Shown here piece by piece: positions 30,275 to 38,251 of a DNA stretch of 64,000 bases (position 1 is the stretch's first letter; every line of letters begins with the position of its first letter). The DNA comes from Acidobacteriota bacterium (lineage in GTDB: Bacteria > Acidobacteriota > Blastocatellia > RBC074): the NCBI GenBank assembly GCA_019639255.1, contig JAHBSF010000017.1, positions 1 through 64,000 of the forward strand, in the 5' to 3' direction. Made by a program: the position numbers and the translations under genes. Under the pieces are notes generated by a model. That model ran no database searches. It was not told the DNA's origin and saw nothing but the letters and a program-made list of their open reading frames with translations.

Positions 30275-30515
30275 TACACTGTAAACAAAGTTCTTTGAGT
30301 TTTTCAGCCGCGGAGCGGCGAAAGATCTGTAGCCTGGTGCGTAAGCGCCAGGTCAGCAGTAAAAGAAGGTTCAAGCCCTGAAAGGGCGAAAGATCTTCCG
30401 CCCCTCCGGGGCTGGCGCCGCTTCTCTACACCCACCCAGGGCTCGCCGCCCTGGGCTACAGATCTTTCGCCGCTCCGCGGCTGAAAAACTCAAAGAACTT
30501 TGTTTACAGTGTACT
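30274..30515. repeat. REP-like nested palindrome, copy 1
   Basis: 242-bp element with near-perfect terminal inverted repeats of about 60 bp (AGTACACTGTAAACAAAG... and its complement). Inner hairpins are built on GCCTGG/CCAGG, GCCCTGAAAGGGC, CCCCTCCGGGG and CCCAGGGCTCGCCGCCCTGGG. Related copies lie at 44081-44291 and 57574-57805. It abuts the transposase remnant. Confidence 0.88.
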
Positions 30516-30542
30516 AAGTGTGGAAGTAAGCGTGGAAGTAAA

Positions 30543-30570
30543 GCAAAAAGGCCGCTTGCCAGCGACCTTT
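30543..30570 (-). terminator. Intrinsic terminator of tRNA-Arg
   Basis: On the minus strand AAAGGTCGCT-GGCA-AGCGGCCTTT forms a 10-bp stem (one T-G pair) followed by TT and G, 20 nt after the tRNA 3' end. Confidence 0.8.
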
Positions 30571-30583
30571 AAGTTATTGATTG

Positions 30584-30663
<80 letters not shown>

Positions 30664-30678
30664 CAAAGAAGAAAAGGC

Positions 30679-30708
30679 ATATTGCCATCGGCTGCTCGAT
30701 TCTGTCAA
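30679..30708 (-). promoter_or_regulatory. tRNA-Arg promoter
   Basis: TTGACA (complement of 30703-30708), an 18-bp spacer, and CAATAT (complement of 30679-30684). The predicted start lies about 9 nt before the tRNA 5' end, which suits a tRNA promoter, although the -10 is weak. Confidence 0.55.
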
Positions 30709-30825
30709 GGCTGCCTCTCGGGGCAAAACCGCGCAAGACGCGGGCGGGCAGGCGCGGAAATTGCCGAAAGAAGATCACCCGTTGCCGGTATTGCGTTCCA
30801 GTCCGGTATTTTGCAGTTTCTGTTT

Positions 30826-31878
30826 TTAACGCCGGGCTTCGAGCAGGTCGAAGGGCGAACTGACGCCGAGGATTTCCAGGAAGCGTTTGTCCTCGTAGAG
30901 TTCCGAAAAATCCGCATCGTTCATCGCCTGCGCGCGATACCGCGGCTGTATCTGGATCGAGCGGTGCAGGTAGTCGAGCGCCTCGTCGCGCGCACCCGTC
31001 TGCGCGTGCGTGGCGGCCAGAGAATAAAGCAGGTGCGGCTCGTTGGGCCGCAAACGCAGCGCCTTTTCAAACAATGACCGCGCCTGCGTGAAATCGCCTA
31101 TGTTGAGCGCTATCACGCCCCGGTCGTAAAGCTCTTCGGCATCGCGCGGCGACGCACTCGGACGCGGCATCTTCTGGTTGCAGATCTGAATGTAGGTCTG
31201 CGCGCGCGCGTTGATTTCGACTTCGTGAGGGAAACGGTGCTGAAGCGCCTCGAACATTTCCTTGGCTTCGGCAAACTGCCGGCGATTGAATACCTTCAAG
31301 GCCTGCTCAAACGCCTTCAACCCGCCCGTCGATACCTGACGCCGCACGGGTTCGCGCGGCGGCGGCGGCAGTACGGGCTGAAGCGGCGGCCTCACTACGC
31401 CCAACCCCTTTGCGCCCTTTACCCTCTTTATGCCCTTCGACGATACGCTCCTTGACGATACGACCTTTGACGGTGATTTTGACGGGCTCTTTGACGCGGC
31501 TTTTACCGCCGCCTTGACCGCACTTTTCAACGGCGCTTTTACCGCAGACTTAACCCCGGATTTTCCCCCGGACTTAATCCCGGATTTGACCGGCGCTTTC
31601 CGCGCTCCTTTTAATACCGCTGCCTTTACTGCGCCCTTTGCCCCGGCTGCCGCTTTCACCCCCCTCGCAGACGCACCGCCGCCCGAAGCCGGCTTCTTGC
31701 CCGACTTCGGCTTGCCCGACTTCAACTTTGACTCCGGCTTCGCCGCCTGCTTCGCTCCGCGCTGCGCCGATTTCTTCGAAGCAGATCCGCTCCGCTTTAT
31801 CGATCGCTGCTCCAGACCCTGCGCCAGGCTCCGCGTTTTGCTCCGCTTCGAGAGTGGTTCTCTCATCTTTGTCTTCAA
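30826..31878 (-). CDS. TPR protein with Lys/Ala-rich histone-like N-terminal half
   Basis: Protein of 350 aa (MREPLSKR four codons in is an alternative start). Residues 1 to about 155 are low-complexity and very basic, with repeated KSG.KS.VKSAVKA steps and SPSKSPSK, like H1 or AlgP-type tails. A Pro-rich linker ([10 protein letters not shown]) follows. From about 185 to 330 there are TPR units: [44 protein letters not shown] and the next helix pair. No signal peptide. The basic half could bind DNA, RNA or polyphosphate while the TPRs bind protein; neither is shown. Transcribed from a strong promoter at 31961-31989. Confidence 0.8.
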   Translation of the reverse strand: MKTKMREPLSKRSKTRSLAQGLEQRSIKRSGSASKKSAQRGAKQAAKPESKLKSGKPKSGKKPASGGGASARGVKAAAGAKGAVKAAVLKGARKAPVKSGIKSGGKSGVKSAVKAPLKSAVKAAVKAASKSPSKSPSKVVSSRSVSSKGIKRVKGAKGLGVVRPPLQPVLPPPPREPVRRQVSTGGLKAFEQALKVFNRRQFAEAKEMFEALQHRFPHEVEINARAQTYIQICNQKMPRPSASPRDAEELYDRGVIALNIGDFTQARSLFEKALRLRPNEPHLLYSLAATHAQTGARDEALDYLHRSIQIQPRYRAQAMNDADFSELYEDKRFLEILGVSSPFDLLEARR

Positions 31879-31960
31879 AGATTCGCCTTTAAGGAAACGT
31901 TGCTTTCAAAGATACCGATTTCATTCCAACAAACTGCACTCTGACTTGCTAAGTGCCCGT

Positions 31961-31989
31961 TTTATAACAGATTAGCTGGTCGCTGTCAA
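31961..31989 (-). promoter_or_regulatory. Near-consensus sigma-70 promoter for the Lys-rich TPR gene
   Basis: TTGACA (complement of 31984-31989), a 17-bp spacer and TATAAA (complement of 31961-31966). The expected leader is about 75 nt before the start at 31878. One of the best promoter matches in the window. Confidence 0.75.
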
Positions 31990-32112
31990 TCATACCCCGC
32001 TTTTTCCTTCACCCCATTTAACTTCTGCCGTGCAGCATAACGAACCGTGCAGCGTGGCGCAAAATGACCCGTAATTTTGGGAATCTGCTGCAAAGGCAAG
32101 GATTCAAATACT

Positions 32113-32649
32113 TTAATCGCAGGGATCGAGGGATTTAACCATAAGGTAGCCGTCGTCGCCGTTGGAGTAGTAGCGATCCATGCGCTGGACGATTATGTAG
32201 CCGAGTTGTTCGTAGAGGAACTGGGCGGCGAGGTTGCCGACGCGGACTTCGAGGCGGACGGTGCGGACGCCGCGGGCGGCGAAGCTGCGTTCGATTTCGT
32301 GCATCAGGAGGCGGGCAAGGCCGCGGCGCCGGGTTTCGGGGGCGACGCCGATTGTAGTGATATGGCCGGTGCCGTCCGGTTCGATGACGCCTATGACGAA
32401 GGCAGTCATATCGCCGTCTTCGGAGCGTATCTGTCGCGCGACGGTTTGAGTGTTGGAGAGCAGGTAGCGAAATGTTTCGCGTTCGTAGGCTTCGCCGTCT
32501 ATAAAGCAGCGCAGATCGAGTTGCCAGCACTCGTTGAGGTCCGTGAGCGTGATGGGCGACATCGTGCCCTTGAAGGTCTTCAAGCGCCTGCCCGCCGCCT
32601 GAACCGGCTGCGCATCGCCCGCCGAGGTATCCGTAATCCGCTTCAACAT
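32113..32649 (-). CDS. GNAT acetyltransferase, RimI-like
   Basis: Protein of 178 aa from 32649, or 149 aa if the internal ATG at 32562 ([11 protein letters not shown]) is used; the shorter form matches typical RimI length and lacks the uncharged leader. The acetyl-CoA site [19 protein letters not shown] carries the R/Q-x-x-G-x-A loop (RRRGLA, 107-112), and [19 protein letters not shown] is the usual RimI-type motif B. Probably acetylates a protein N-terminus (ribosomal S18-type); the substrate is inferred. It follows queA after a 75-bp A-rich gap with the direct repeat GAAAATTACA. Confidence 0.85.
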   Translation of the reverse strand: MLKRITDTSAGDAQPVQAAGRRLKTFKGTMSPITLTDLNECWQLDLRCFIDGEAYERETFRYLLSNTQTVARQIRSEDGDMTAFVIGVIEPDGTGHITTIGVAPETRRRGLARLLMHEIERSFAARGVRTVRLEVRVGNLAAQFLYEQLGYIIVQRMDRYYSNGDDGYLMVKSLDPCD

Positions 32650-32724
32650 CGTTAAACTACAGGAAACTACTGGAAACCATAGAAAATTACAGAAAATTAC
32701 AGAACGACTTTACAGATCGCCGCA

Positions 32725-33777
32725 TTACACAATCAGCATGCAGTCGCCGTAGCTGTAAAAGCGATACCGTGCGGCGACCGCGTGACGATAGGCTTCGAGT
32801 ATTGGTTCGCGTCCGCCGAACGCGGCGACGAGCATGAGTAAAGACGATTCCGGAAGATGAAAGTTCGTCAGTAATGCATCCACTACGCGAAAACGGTATC
32901 CAGGATAAATGAATAGCCCGGTTACCCCGCTCCCCGGGCGCACCGTGCCGCCGTCTTCGGCCGCGCTTTCGAGCGCGCGCACGCTTGTAGTGCCCACGGC
33001 GAGGAGGCGCCCGCCCGAGGCGCGTCTGCGGTTGATGGTTTCGGCCGCCTCCGGCGTGATCTCGTAGCGCTCGGCGGCGATGCGGTGCTCCTCTATACGC
33101 TCTACGCGCACGGGCTGAAAAGTAGCATACCCGACGTGGTGCGTGATCTCGATTGTGTCAACGCCGCGCGCGCGCAGTTCTTCGAGCACCCGCGGCGTAA
33201 AATGCAGCCCCGCAGTCGGCGCGGCGATTGCCCCTCTACGCCGCGCGTACACGGTCTGATAGCGGGGCTCGTCTATGCGTGCGGTGCGTTCGCGTCTGAT
33301 GTAGGGCGGAAGCGGCGTATTTCCGATCTCGTCTACGATGCGCTCGAACTGATCCGAAGGGCAATCGAAGCGGATGCGCCTGCGTCCCTCCTCGCCTGCG
33401 GATACCACTACGCCGCGCAACCGCCCGCAGCCGAAGTCGATTTCCGCGCCGATGCGCAGTGCGCGGCCCGGTTTGGCAAGCACCTCCCATTCGTTTTCGC
33501 CGTCTTCCGCACGTGCAATCAGCAATGCCTCGACCTGCGCGCCCGATGCACCGGAAATCATGCGCCTTCCGACGAGCCGCGCCGGAAACACCCGCGTGTT
33601 GTTCAGAACTACGAGATCGTCCGGCCCAAGCATCGACGGCAGCTCGGCAAAACTCTCATCGCGCCACACACCGCGCGCCCTGTCGACTACGAGCATTCGC
33701 GACCGGTCGCGTTCGGGCGCCGGCTCCTGCGCGATCAGTTCTGCGGGCAGTTCGTAGTCGAAATCGGCTCGTTGCAT
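32725..33777 (-). CDS. queA: S-adenosylmethionine:tRNA ribosyltransferase-isomerase
   Basis: Protein of 350 aa, family-typical length. The N-terminus DFDYELPAELIAQEPAPERD is the QueA hallmark. Further family blocks are ADDLVVLNNTRVFPARL-like, AAPTAGLHFTPRVLEELRARG, VGTTSVRALE and LLTNFHLPESSLLMLV. It transfers and isomerises the ribosyl group of AdoMet to make epoxyqueuosine in tRNA. Downstream of ruvB on the same strand with inverted repeat copy g in between, so it is probably partly uncoupled from ruvAB. Confidence 0.97.
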   Translation of the reverse strand: MQRADFDYELPAELIAQEPAPERDRSRMLVVDRARGVWRDESFAELPSMLGPDDLVVLNNTRVFPARLVGRRMISGASGAQVEALLIARAEDGENEWEVLAKPGRALRIGAEIDFGCGRLRGVVVSAGEEGRRRIRFDCPSDQFERIVDEIGNTPLPPYIRRERTARIDEPRYQTVYARRRGAIAAPTAGLHFTPRVLEELRARGVDTIEITHHVGYATFQPVRVERIEEHRIAAERYEITPEAAETINRRRASGGRLLAVGTTSVRALESAAEDGGTVRPGSGVTGLFIYPGYRFRVVDALLTNFHLPESSLLMLVAAFGGREPILEAYRHAVAARYRFYSYGDCMLIV

Positions 33778-33810
33778 AATCAGAAAAAGAAACCCCGAAA
33801 TTGGACATAA

Positions 33811-33910
33811 AACAGAGATAACGGAACATACGAAAAAAGACGGAAGCTACAGAAATATTCAACTTTTTCGTAAATTTCGTTTCATTTCGTTTTTTCCGTC
33901 ATCTCTCTTG
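33811..33910. repeat. Long inverted repeat, copy g
   Basis: Arms AGAGATAACGGAACATACG and CGTTTTTTCCGTCATCTCT (one mismatch in the conserved end), centre AATATTCAAC. Lies 41 bp beyond the ruvB stop and 33 bp before the queA start. Confidence 0.87.
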
Positions 33911-33951
33911 CCGTCTCAGGCTTTGTACGATTCTCGTAAGGATCGATTTAG

Positions 33952-35004
33952 TCAAAACAGATCGCGCTGGTTGCCCGGAGCGCGGTAATCGAGTCCGAGG
34001 TGGAGATAAGCAGCCGGCGTCGCCATCCTCCCGCGCGGCGTGCGGTTGAGAAAACCTATCTGTATCAGGTACGGCTCGTAGATTTCCTCTATCGCCTCTT
34101 TTTCTTCCTGGATGGCGGCCGAAATCGTAGCCACGCCCACGGGGCCGCCGCCGAACTTTTCTATGATCGTAATCAGCATCCTGCGATCCACCTCGTCGAG
34201 TCCGTAGCGGTCGACTTCCATGCGGTTGAGCGCATCGTTGGCTACGGCGGCCGATATGCGCCCCTCGTGCTCCACTTCGGCGAAATCGCGCACGCGCCGC
34301 AGCAGTCGGTTGGCTATGCGCGGCGTGCCGCGCGCCCGCTCGGCTATGGCCCGCGCGCCCGGATCATCCACTTCCACGCCGAGTATCGCCGCCGAGCGCA
34401 CGACGATGGCCTGCAGATCGTCTACGGGGTAGAAATCCAGGTGGAAGTTGATTCCGAAGCGGCCGCGCAGGGGCGCCGAAATCAGCCCGGCGCGCGTGGT
34501 TGCTCCTATGAGTGTAAAGCGCGGCAGATCGAGTTTGACCGAACGCGCCGCGGGTCCCTGTCCAATGACCAGATCAAGTTCGAAATCCTCCATCGCCGGG
34601 TAAAGAATTTCCTCGATTGCCGGATGCAGCCTGTGAATCTCGTCGATAAAAAGAACGTCGCCCTCGCTGAGGTTTGTCAGTATGGCTGCAAGATCGCCGG
34701 CTTTTTCGATCACGGGGCCGGCCGTCATCCGCATCTGCGCGCCCATTTCGCGCGCTACTATGCTTGCAAGACTCGTCTTTCCAAGGCCCGGCGGCCCGTT
34801 GAGCAGCAGGTGGTCGAGCGCCTCGCCGCGCGCCCGTGCGGCCTTGACGAAGATGCCCAGGTTTTCCTTTACCTTCGACTGCCCTATGTATTCGCGCAGC
34901 CATTGCGGGCGCAGCGACAGTTCGAAATCCCGTTCCTGCTCCAGGGCCGCGCCCTCGATCAGCCGTCCGTCGCCTGCATCCTCGTCGTTTTTCTTTCTCG
35001 CCAT
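33952..35004 (-). CDS. ruvB: Holliday junction branch-migration ATPase RuvB
   Basis: Protein of 350 aa. Walker A GPPGLGKT (70-77), Walker B LFIDEIH (118-124), sensor [16 protein letters not shown], and C-terminal winged helix ending [19 protein letters not shown]. All motor motifs are intact. Works as a hexamer with RuvA to move Holliday junctions. Starts 38 bp after ruvA. No ruvC was found in the window. Confidence 0.98.
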   Translation of the reverse strand: MARKKNDEDAGDGRLIEGAALEQERDFELSLRPQWLREYIGQSKVKENLGIFVKAARARGEALDHLLLNGPPGLGKTSLASIVAREMGAQMRMTAGPVIEKAGDLAAILTNLSEGDVLFIDEIHRLHPAIEEILYPAMEDFELDLVIGQGPAARSVKLDLPRFTLIGATTRAGLISAPLRGRFGINFHLDFYPVDDLQAIVVRSAAILGVEVDDPGARAIAERARGTPRIANRLLRRVRDFAEVEHEGRISAAVANDALNRMEVDRYGLDEVDRRMLITIIEKFGGGPVGVATISAAIQEEKEAIEEIYEPYLIQIGFLNRTPRGRMATPAAYLHLGLDYRAPGNQRDLF

Positions 35005-35042
35005 TTTTTACATTCACCCGGGCGGCATTTCCCCGATCAGCC

Positions 35043-35654
35043 TCAGCGGGAAAGACCGCGCAGCGCGCGCTTGAGCAGCGCCTCGAACCCCCCGCCCGAT
35101 TCTTCCTTGAGCGCCGCGCTCACCGCGCGTTCGGCCGCCGCCTTCTGGTAACCCAGATTGACGAGCGCCGATATGATATCCTCGCGCACGTCCGCAGCGC
35201 CCGACTCGGGCGCCCTCGCCGTACTGTCCGCACCGGCATCAGCGGCAACAAGCGCAGCGGCCTTGTCGCGCAATTCGACGATCAGCCGTTCGGCCGTCTT
35301 TCGCCCCACGCCCGGTATCGCCACAAGCCGCGCCAGATTGCCGCTGCGTATCGCTTCGATCAATTCCTCCGCGCTCAAACCCGACAATACCGTGATTGCA
35401 AGCTTCGGCCCGATTCCCGATACGCTCGTCAACATCAGAAAGAGTTTTTTTTCACGTTCGGTGCGAAAGCCGTAAAGCAGCAGTGCATCTTCGCGGACGT
35501 AGGTGTATACGCGCAATGATACTTCCGACCCGGTTTCACCGAGGTCGTAGAAGGTCGAGAGCGGGACGGTCAGTTCGTAGCCTACGCCGGCGACATCTAC
35601 GATGACCGAATTGGGTTGTTTCTGAAAGAGTTTGCCCGTCAGATGCGCGATCAA
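35043..35654 (-). CDS. ruvA: Holliday junction DNA helicase RuvA
   Basis: Protein of 203 aa with a TTG start at 35654, fixed by the family N-terminus MIAHLTGKL. OB-fold, then two helix-hairpin-helix motifs (SVSGIGPKLA and AIPGVGRKTAERLI), an Ala/acid-rich linker, and domain III (ISALVNLGYQKAAAERAV) that contacts RuvB. The TTG overlaps the stop of a short upstream frame (TTGA), a hint of coupling. Confidence 0.97.
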   Translation of the reverse strand: MIAHLTGKLFQKQPNSVIVDVAGVGYELTVPLSTFYDLGETGSEVSLRVYTYVREDALLLYGFRTEREKKLFLMLTSVSGIGPKLAITVLSGLSAEELIEAIRSGNLARLVAIPGVGRKTAERLIVELRDKAAALVAADAGADSTARAPESGAADVREDIISALVNLGYQKAAAERAVSAALKEESGGGFEALLKRALRGLSR

Positions 35655-35875
35655 TCGACTGCTCCCTGCACTGTCGCTTTACCCGAAGCCCTGTCCAAAG
35701 CCTCATGTAATGGCTGCGGATTGAGCCCCATACGAATGGCGCTGTGTATGCAGTTTACGCAACCTTTGCAAGCAGAGTCAAAGCCGGGGTTGCAGCGGTT
35801 GTAAATCGGGCGGCGGGCGGGCGGGAACAGGTGTGAGAGCGGTGCGGCGGAGCCTTGCGTTGACAGCCTGCGCAC
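35651..35875 (-). CDS. Possible small CxxC protein upstream of ruvA (doubtful)
   Basis: Open frame of up to 74 aa whose TGA overlaps the ruvA TTG by 4 nt. The C-terminal half contains CNPGFDSACKGCVNC, a closely spaced Cys cluster, then MGLNPQPLHEAL. No family was recognised, no clear ribosome site was seen, and the N-terminal half looks non-coding. If real it may start internally. Confidence 0.22.
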   Translation of the reverse strand: MRRLSTQGSAAPLSHLFPPARRPIYNRCNPGFDSACKGCVNCIHSAIRMGLNPQPLHEALDRASGKATVQGAVD

Positions 35876-35889
35876 GCGTGCGATAGAGT
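35860..35889 (+). promoter_or_regulatory. Probable rex promoter
   Basis: TTGACA (35860-35865), 18-bp spacer, TAGAGT (35884-35889); leader of about 47 nt. No classical TTGTGA-N6-TCACAA Rex box was seen here. Confidence 0.55.
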
Positions 35890-35943
35890 GACCGCGAGGA
35901 GTGGCGGATGGCTGGGTAGCCTCGCTGTTCGAAGCCTATCCGT

Positions 35944-36657
35944 ATGAAGACAGAGAAGATTTCGGAACTGACTACTAACCGGCTGTCGGTCTATTTGCGC
36001 TGTCTGAACGAGCTGGCTGCGGCCGGCGTGGAGACGATCTCATCACAGGCGCTGGCCGAGCAGTTCAATCTAAACTCGGCCCAAATCCGCAAGGATCTCG
36101 CCTATTTCGGCGAATTCGGCGTGCGCGGCGTCGGGTATTACGTCAACGACCTGCGCGAGCATCTGCGGCAGATACTCGGACTTACGCGCGATCACAGGAT
36201 CGCGATTGTCGGCGCGGGCAATCTCGGGCTGGCGCTTGCAAACTATCAGGGTTTTAATCTGCAAACCTTTCAGATAGTGGCCCTGCTCGACAGCGATCCG
36301 GGGAAAATCGGCAGCCCGGCGCGCACAGGCCTCCTGATCGAAGACGTGCAGAACCTCGCCGAAGTGATACGGCGCGAGGAAATCAGCATCGTAATCATTG
36401 CCGTGCCCGCAGTCGCCGCAGAATCCGTGCTCGACGAGGCGACGGCCGCCGGTGTAAAGGCAGTGCTGAATTTCGCCCCCGTACGCCTGCATCCGAAACC
36501 CGGCGTAAAAGTCAAGAACGTCGATCTGACGATCTCGCTCGAAAGTCTCTCGTATTTCCTCGCGCGTCCGAGCGCGACGGGTGTGATCGTGGATTACCGC
36601 GATTTCCTGCCTACCGAGGACGCAACCGAAAACGGACAGGCGCAATCGGCGGGATAA
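35944..36657 (+). CDS. rex: Redox-sensing transcriptional repressor Rex
   Basis: Protein of 237 aa. N-terminal winged helix (LSVYLRCLNELAAAGVETIS ... NSAQIRKDLAYFGEFG), Rossmann domain with VGAGNLG (89-95) and an acidic residue after the second strand (LLDSDPG), and C-terminal domain-swap helix (LSYFLARPSATG). Binds DNA when NADH is low and releases it when NADH rises; usually controls fermentation and respiration genes. Directly upstream of aldolase and microcompartment shell genes, so it may tie that locus to redox state. Confidence 0.97.
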   Translation: MKTEKISELTTNRLSVYLRCLNELAAAGVETISSQALAEQFNLNSAQIRKDLAYFGEFGVRGVGYYVNDLREHLRQILGLTRDHRIAIVGAGNLGLALANYQGFNLQTFQIVALLDSDPGKIGSPARTGLLIEDVQNLAEVIRREEISIVIIAVPAVAAESVLDEATAAGVKAVLNFAPVRLHPKPGVKVKNVDLTISLESLSYFLARPSATGVIVDYRDFLPTEDATENGQAQSAG

Positions 36658-36687
36658 ACGCTGCAAGAAAGCTCGGAACAGATCCGG

Positions 36688-37473
36688 ATGGAACACAGCG
36701 AGATCAGGGAGCAGATCGTCGATTATGCGCGCCGCTGCTATGACCGCGGAATGATCGTCGCCGGCGACGGCAATATCAGCGCCCGCATAGCTCGGGATCG
36801 CATACTCGCTACACCCTCCGGCGTCAGCAAGGGCTGGATGACGCCGGATATGATCGTCCTGGTCGATCTCGAAGGACGGCCGCTCGAAAATACGAAATAC
36901 CGCGTCTCCTCCGAATTCCCGATGCACCAGATCATCTACCGGCATCGGCCCGACATTCACGCCGTAGTCCACGCGCATCCGCCGCACGCCACCGGGTTCG
37001 CCGTCGCCGGGCTTGCGCTCGACAAGGCGATACTCTCCGAAGTCGTACTCACGCTCGGATGCGTGCCGCTGGCCCGCTACGGCACACCATCGACCGATGA
37101 GCTGACCGCGGCCATCGAACCGTATCTGGCCTACCACGACGCGCTGCTGATGGCCAATCACGGCGCGGTGGCTTATGCGGAAACGCTCGAAAAAGCGTTC
37201 AACAAACTCGAAACGCTCGAACATACGGCGCGCATCAGCCTGATTGCGCGCAGCCTCGGCAACGAAAACACGCTGCCCGTAGATGCGATCGAAAAACTTT
37301 ATGAAATTCGCGAACGCGGCGGAATGATGCGCCCCGAGGCGCGCACCAACCAGGCCTGCCCCTACACGCCGGAGCAGGCCGCATCAGGCGTCAACATACA
37401 CGAAAGCGTTACGTTGACGCGCGATGAACTGCTCGAACTGCTCGTTGAATCGGCGCAACTGGCGCGCCGCTGA
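36688..37473 (+). CDS. Class II aldolase/adducin-family enzyme with C-terminal targeting-like helix
   Basis: Protein of 261 aa. Aldolase fold to about residue 205: GDGNISAR (27-34), TPSGVSKG, SSEFPMH with candidate catalytic Glu76, zinc ligands H95 and H97 in VVHAHPPHATGFA, and a third in NHGAVAYAE. The relatives are L-fuculose/L-rhamnulose-phosphate aldolases. After a linker rich in Pro, Ala and Gly, the protein ends in an amphipathic helix, RDELLELLVESAQLARR, which the core enzyme does not need. Such tails act as encapsulation peptides in microcompartments. A BMC-H gene follows after 62 bp. Products would be lactaldehyde plus DHAP if fuculose-1-phosphate is the substrate; this is an inference. 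Confidence 0.9.
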   Translation: MEHSEIREQIVDYARRCYDRGMIVAGDGNISARIARDRILATPSGVSKGWMTPDMIVLVDLEGRPLENTKYRVSSEFPMHQIIYRHRPDIHAVVHAHPPHATGFAVAGLALDKAILSEVVLTLGCVPLARYGTPSTDELTAAIEPYLAYHDALLMANHGAVAYAETLEKAFNKLETLEHTARISLIARSLGNENTLPVDAIEKLYEIRERGGMMRPEARTNQACPYTPEQAASGVNIHESVTLTRDELLELLVESAQLARR

Positions 37474-37535
37474 GGTAAATAACAAACCGCTGAAGAAGCA
37501 AACAAACGGATTTTGCCGAAAGGAGTCTCCAATTG

Positions 37536-37826
37536 ATGGAAGCACTCGGAATGATTGAAACCAAGGGACTGGTAGCCATGATCGAAGCCGCTGATGCGAT
37601 GGTCAAGGCGGCGAACGTGCAACTGGTCGGGTACGAAAAGATCGGCGCCGGATTCGTCACCGCAATCGTGCGCGGCGATGTCGCGGCGGTAAAGGCGGCC
37701 ACCGACGCCGGAGCCGCGGCCGCGCGCCGCGTAGGCGAACTCGTATCGGTTCACGTAATCCCGCGCCCGCACGCATCGGTGGACGAAAACCTGCCCGTTT
37801 CGCTCGAAGCGCGAGGAAAGAAGTAA
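37536..37826 (+). CDS. Bacterial microcompartment hexameric shell protein (BMC-H)
   Basis: Protein of 96 aa with AAAGGAG at 37519-37525 before the ATG at 37536. Single BMC domain: [40 protein letters not shown] (pore loop KIGAG at 35-39) and [10 protein letters not shown]. PduA/EutM/CcmK size. The C-terminal 18 residues after IPRPH are a short extension. Hexamers tile the shell facets. Ends 10 bp before inverted repeat copy h. Confidence 0.97.
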   Translation: MEALGMIETKGLVAMIEAADAMVKAANVQLVGYEKIGAGFVTAIVRGDVAAVKAATDAGAAAARRVGELVSVHVIPRPHASVDENLPVSLEARGKK

Positions 37827-37835
37827 TGAAGGAGG

Positions 37836-37946
37836 AAAGAGAGATAACGGAACAAACGAAATAAGACAAAACATACGGAAAGAAAACCCGACTATGCTTC
37901 TTTCCGTAGTTTTCGTCTATTTTCGTTTGTTCCGTTATCTCTCTTT
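37836..37946. repeat. Long inverted repeat, copy h, between the two shell genes
   Basis: Arms AAAGAGAGATAACGGAAC / TGTTCCGTTATCTCTCTTTT with long matching inner stretches (ACGGAAAGAA / TTCTTTCCGT). It occupies most of the 145-bp gap between the BMC-H stop and the BMC-P start. Confidence 0.92.
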
Positions 37947-37971
37947 TCTCCCTCGATGCCGGGTCTCCACC

Positions 37972-38241
37972 ATGATCATCGGACGAATCGTCGGAACGGT
38001 CGTCGCCACGCGCAAGGACGTGCGGCTTGAGGGCGCAAAGCTGCTGCTTGTGCGCCCGCTTACGCTCGACGGCAGGGACGAAAACAACTTTCTGGTTGCG
38101 ATCGACACCGTAGGCGCGGGCTTCCGCGAGCGCGTCCTTGTGGTTTCGGGCAGCAGCGCCCGGCTCGCCGAAGGCATGAAGGACCGCCCCGTAGACGCCG
38201 CCATCGTGGGCATCATCGACACCGTCGAAGTGACGGATTAG
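37972..38241 (+). CDS. Microcompartment pentameric vertex protein (BMC-P, EutN/CcmL family)
   Basis: Protein of 89 aa from the ATG at 37972; the frame is open upstream but that part is repeat-encoded. EutN/CcmL signature: MIIGRIVGTVVATRKDVRLE, LLLVRPL, AIDTVGAGFRERVLVVSGSSAR, and IVGIIDTVEV at the end. Pentamers cap the 12 vertices of the shell, so far less is needed than BMC-H. Weak ribosome site. Followed after 10 bp by nadE. Confidence 0.96.
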   Translation: MIIGRIVGTVVATRKDVRLEGAKLLLVRPLTLDGRDENNFLVAIDTVGAGFRERVLVVSGSSARLAEGMKDRPVDAAIVGIIDTVEVTD

Positions 38242-38251
38242 ACAGACCGCC

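Noticed and set aside
35820-35943. Rex autoregulatory operator
   Set aside because: No TTGTGA...TCACAA dyad was found in the rex leader.
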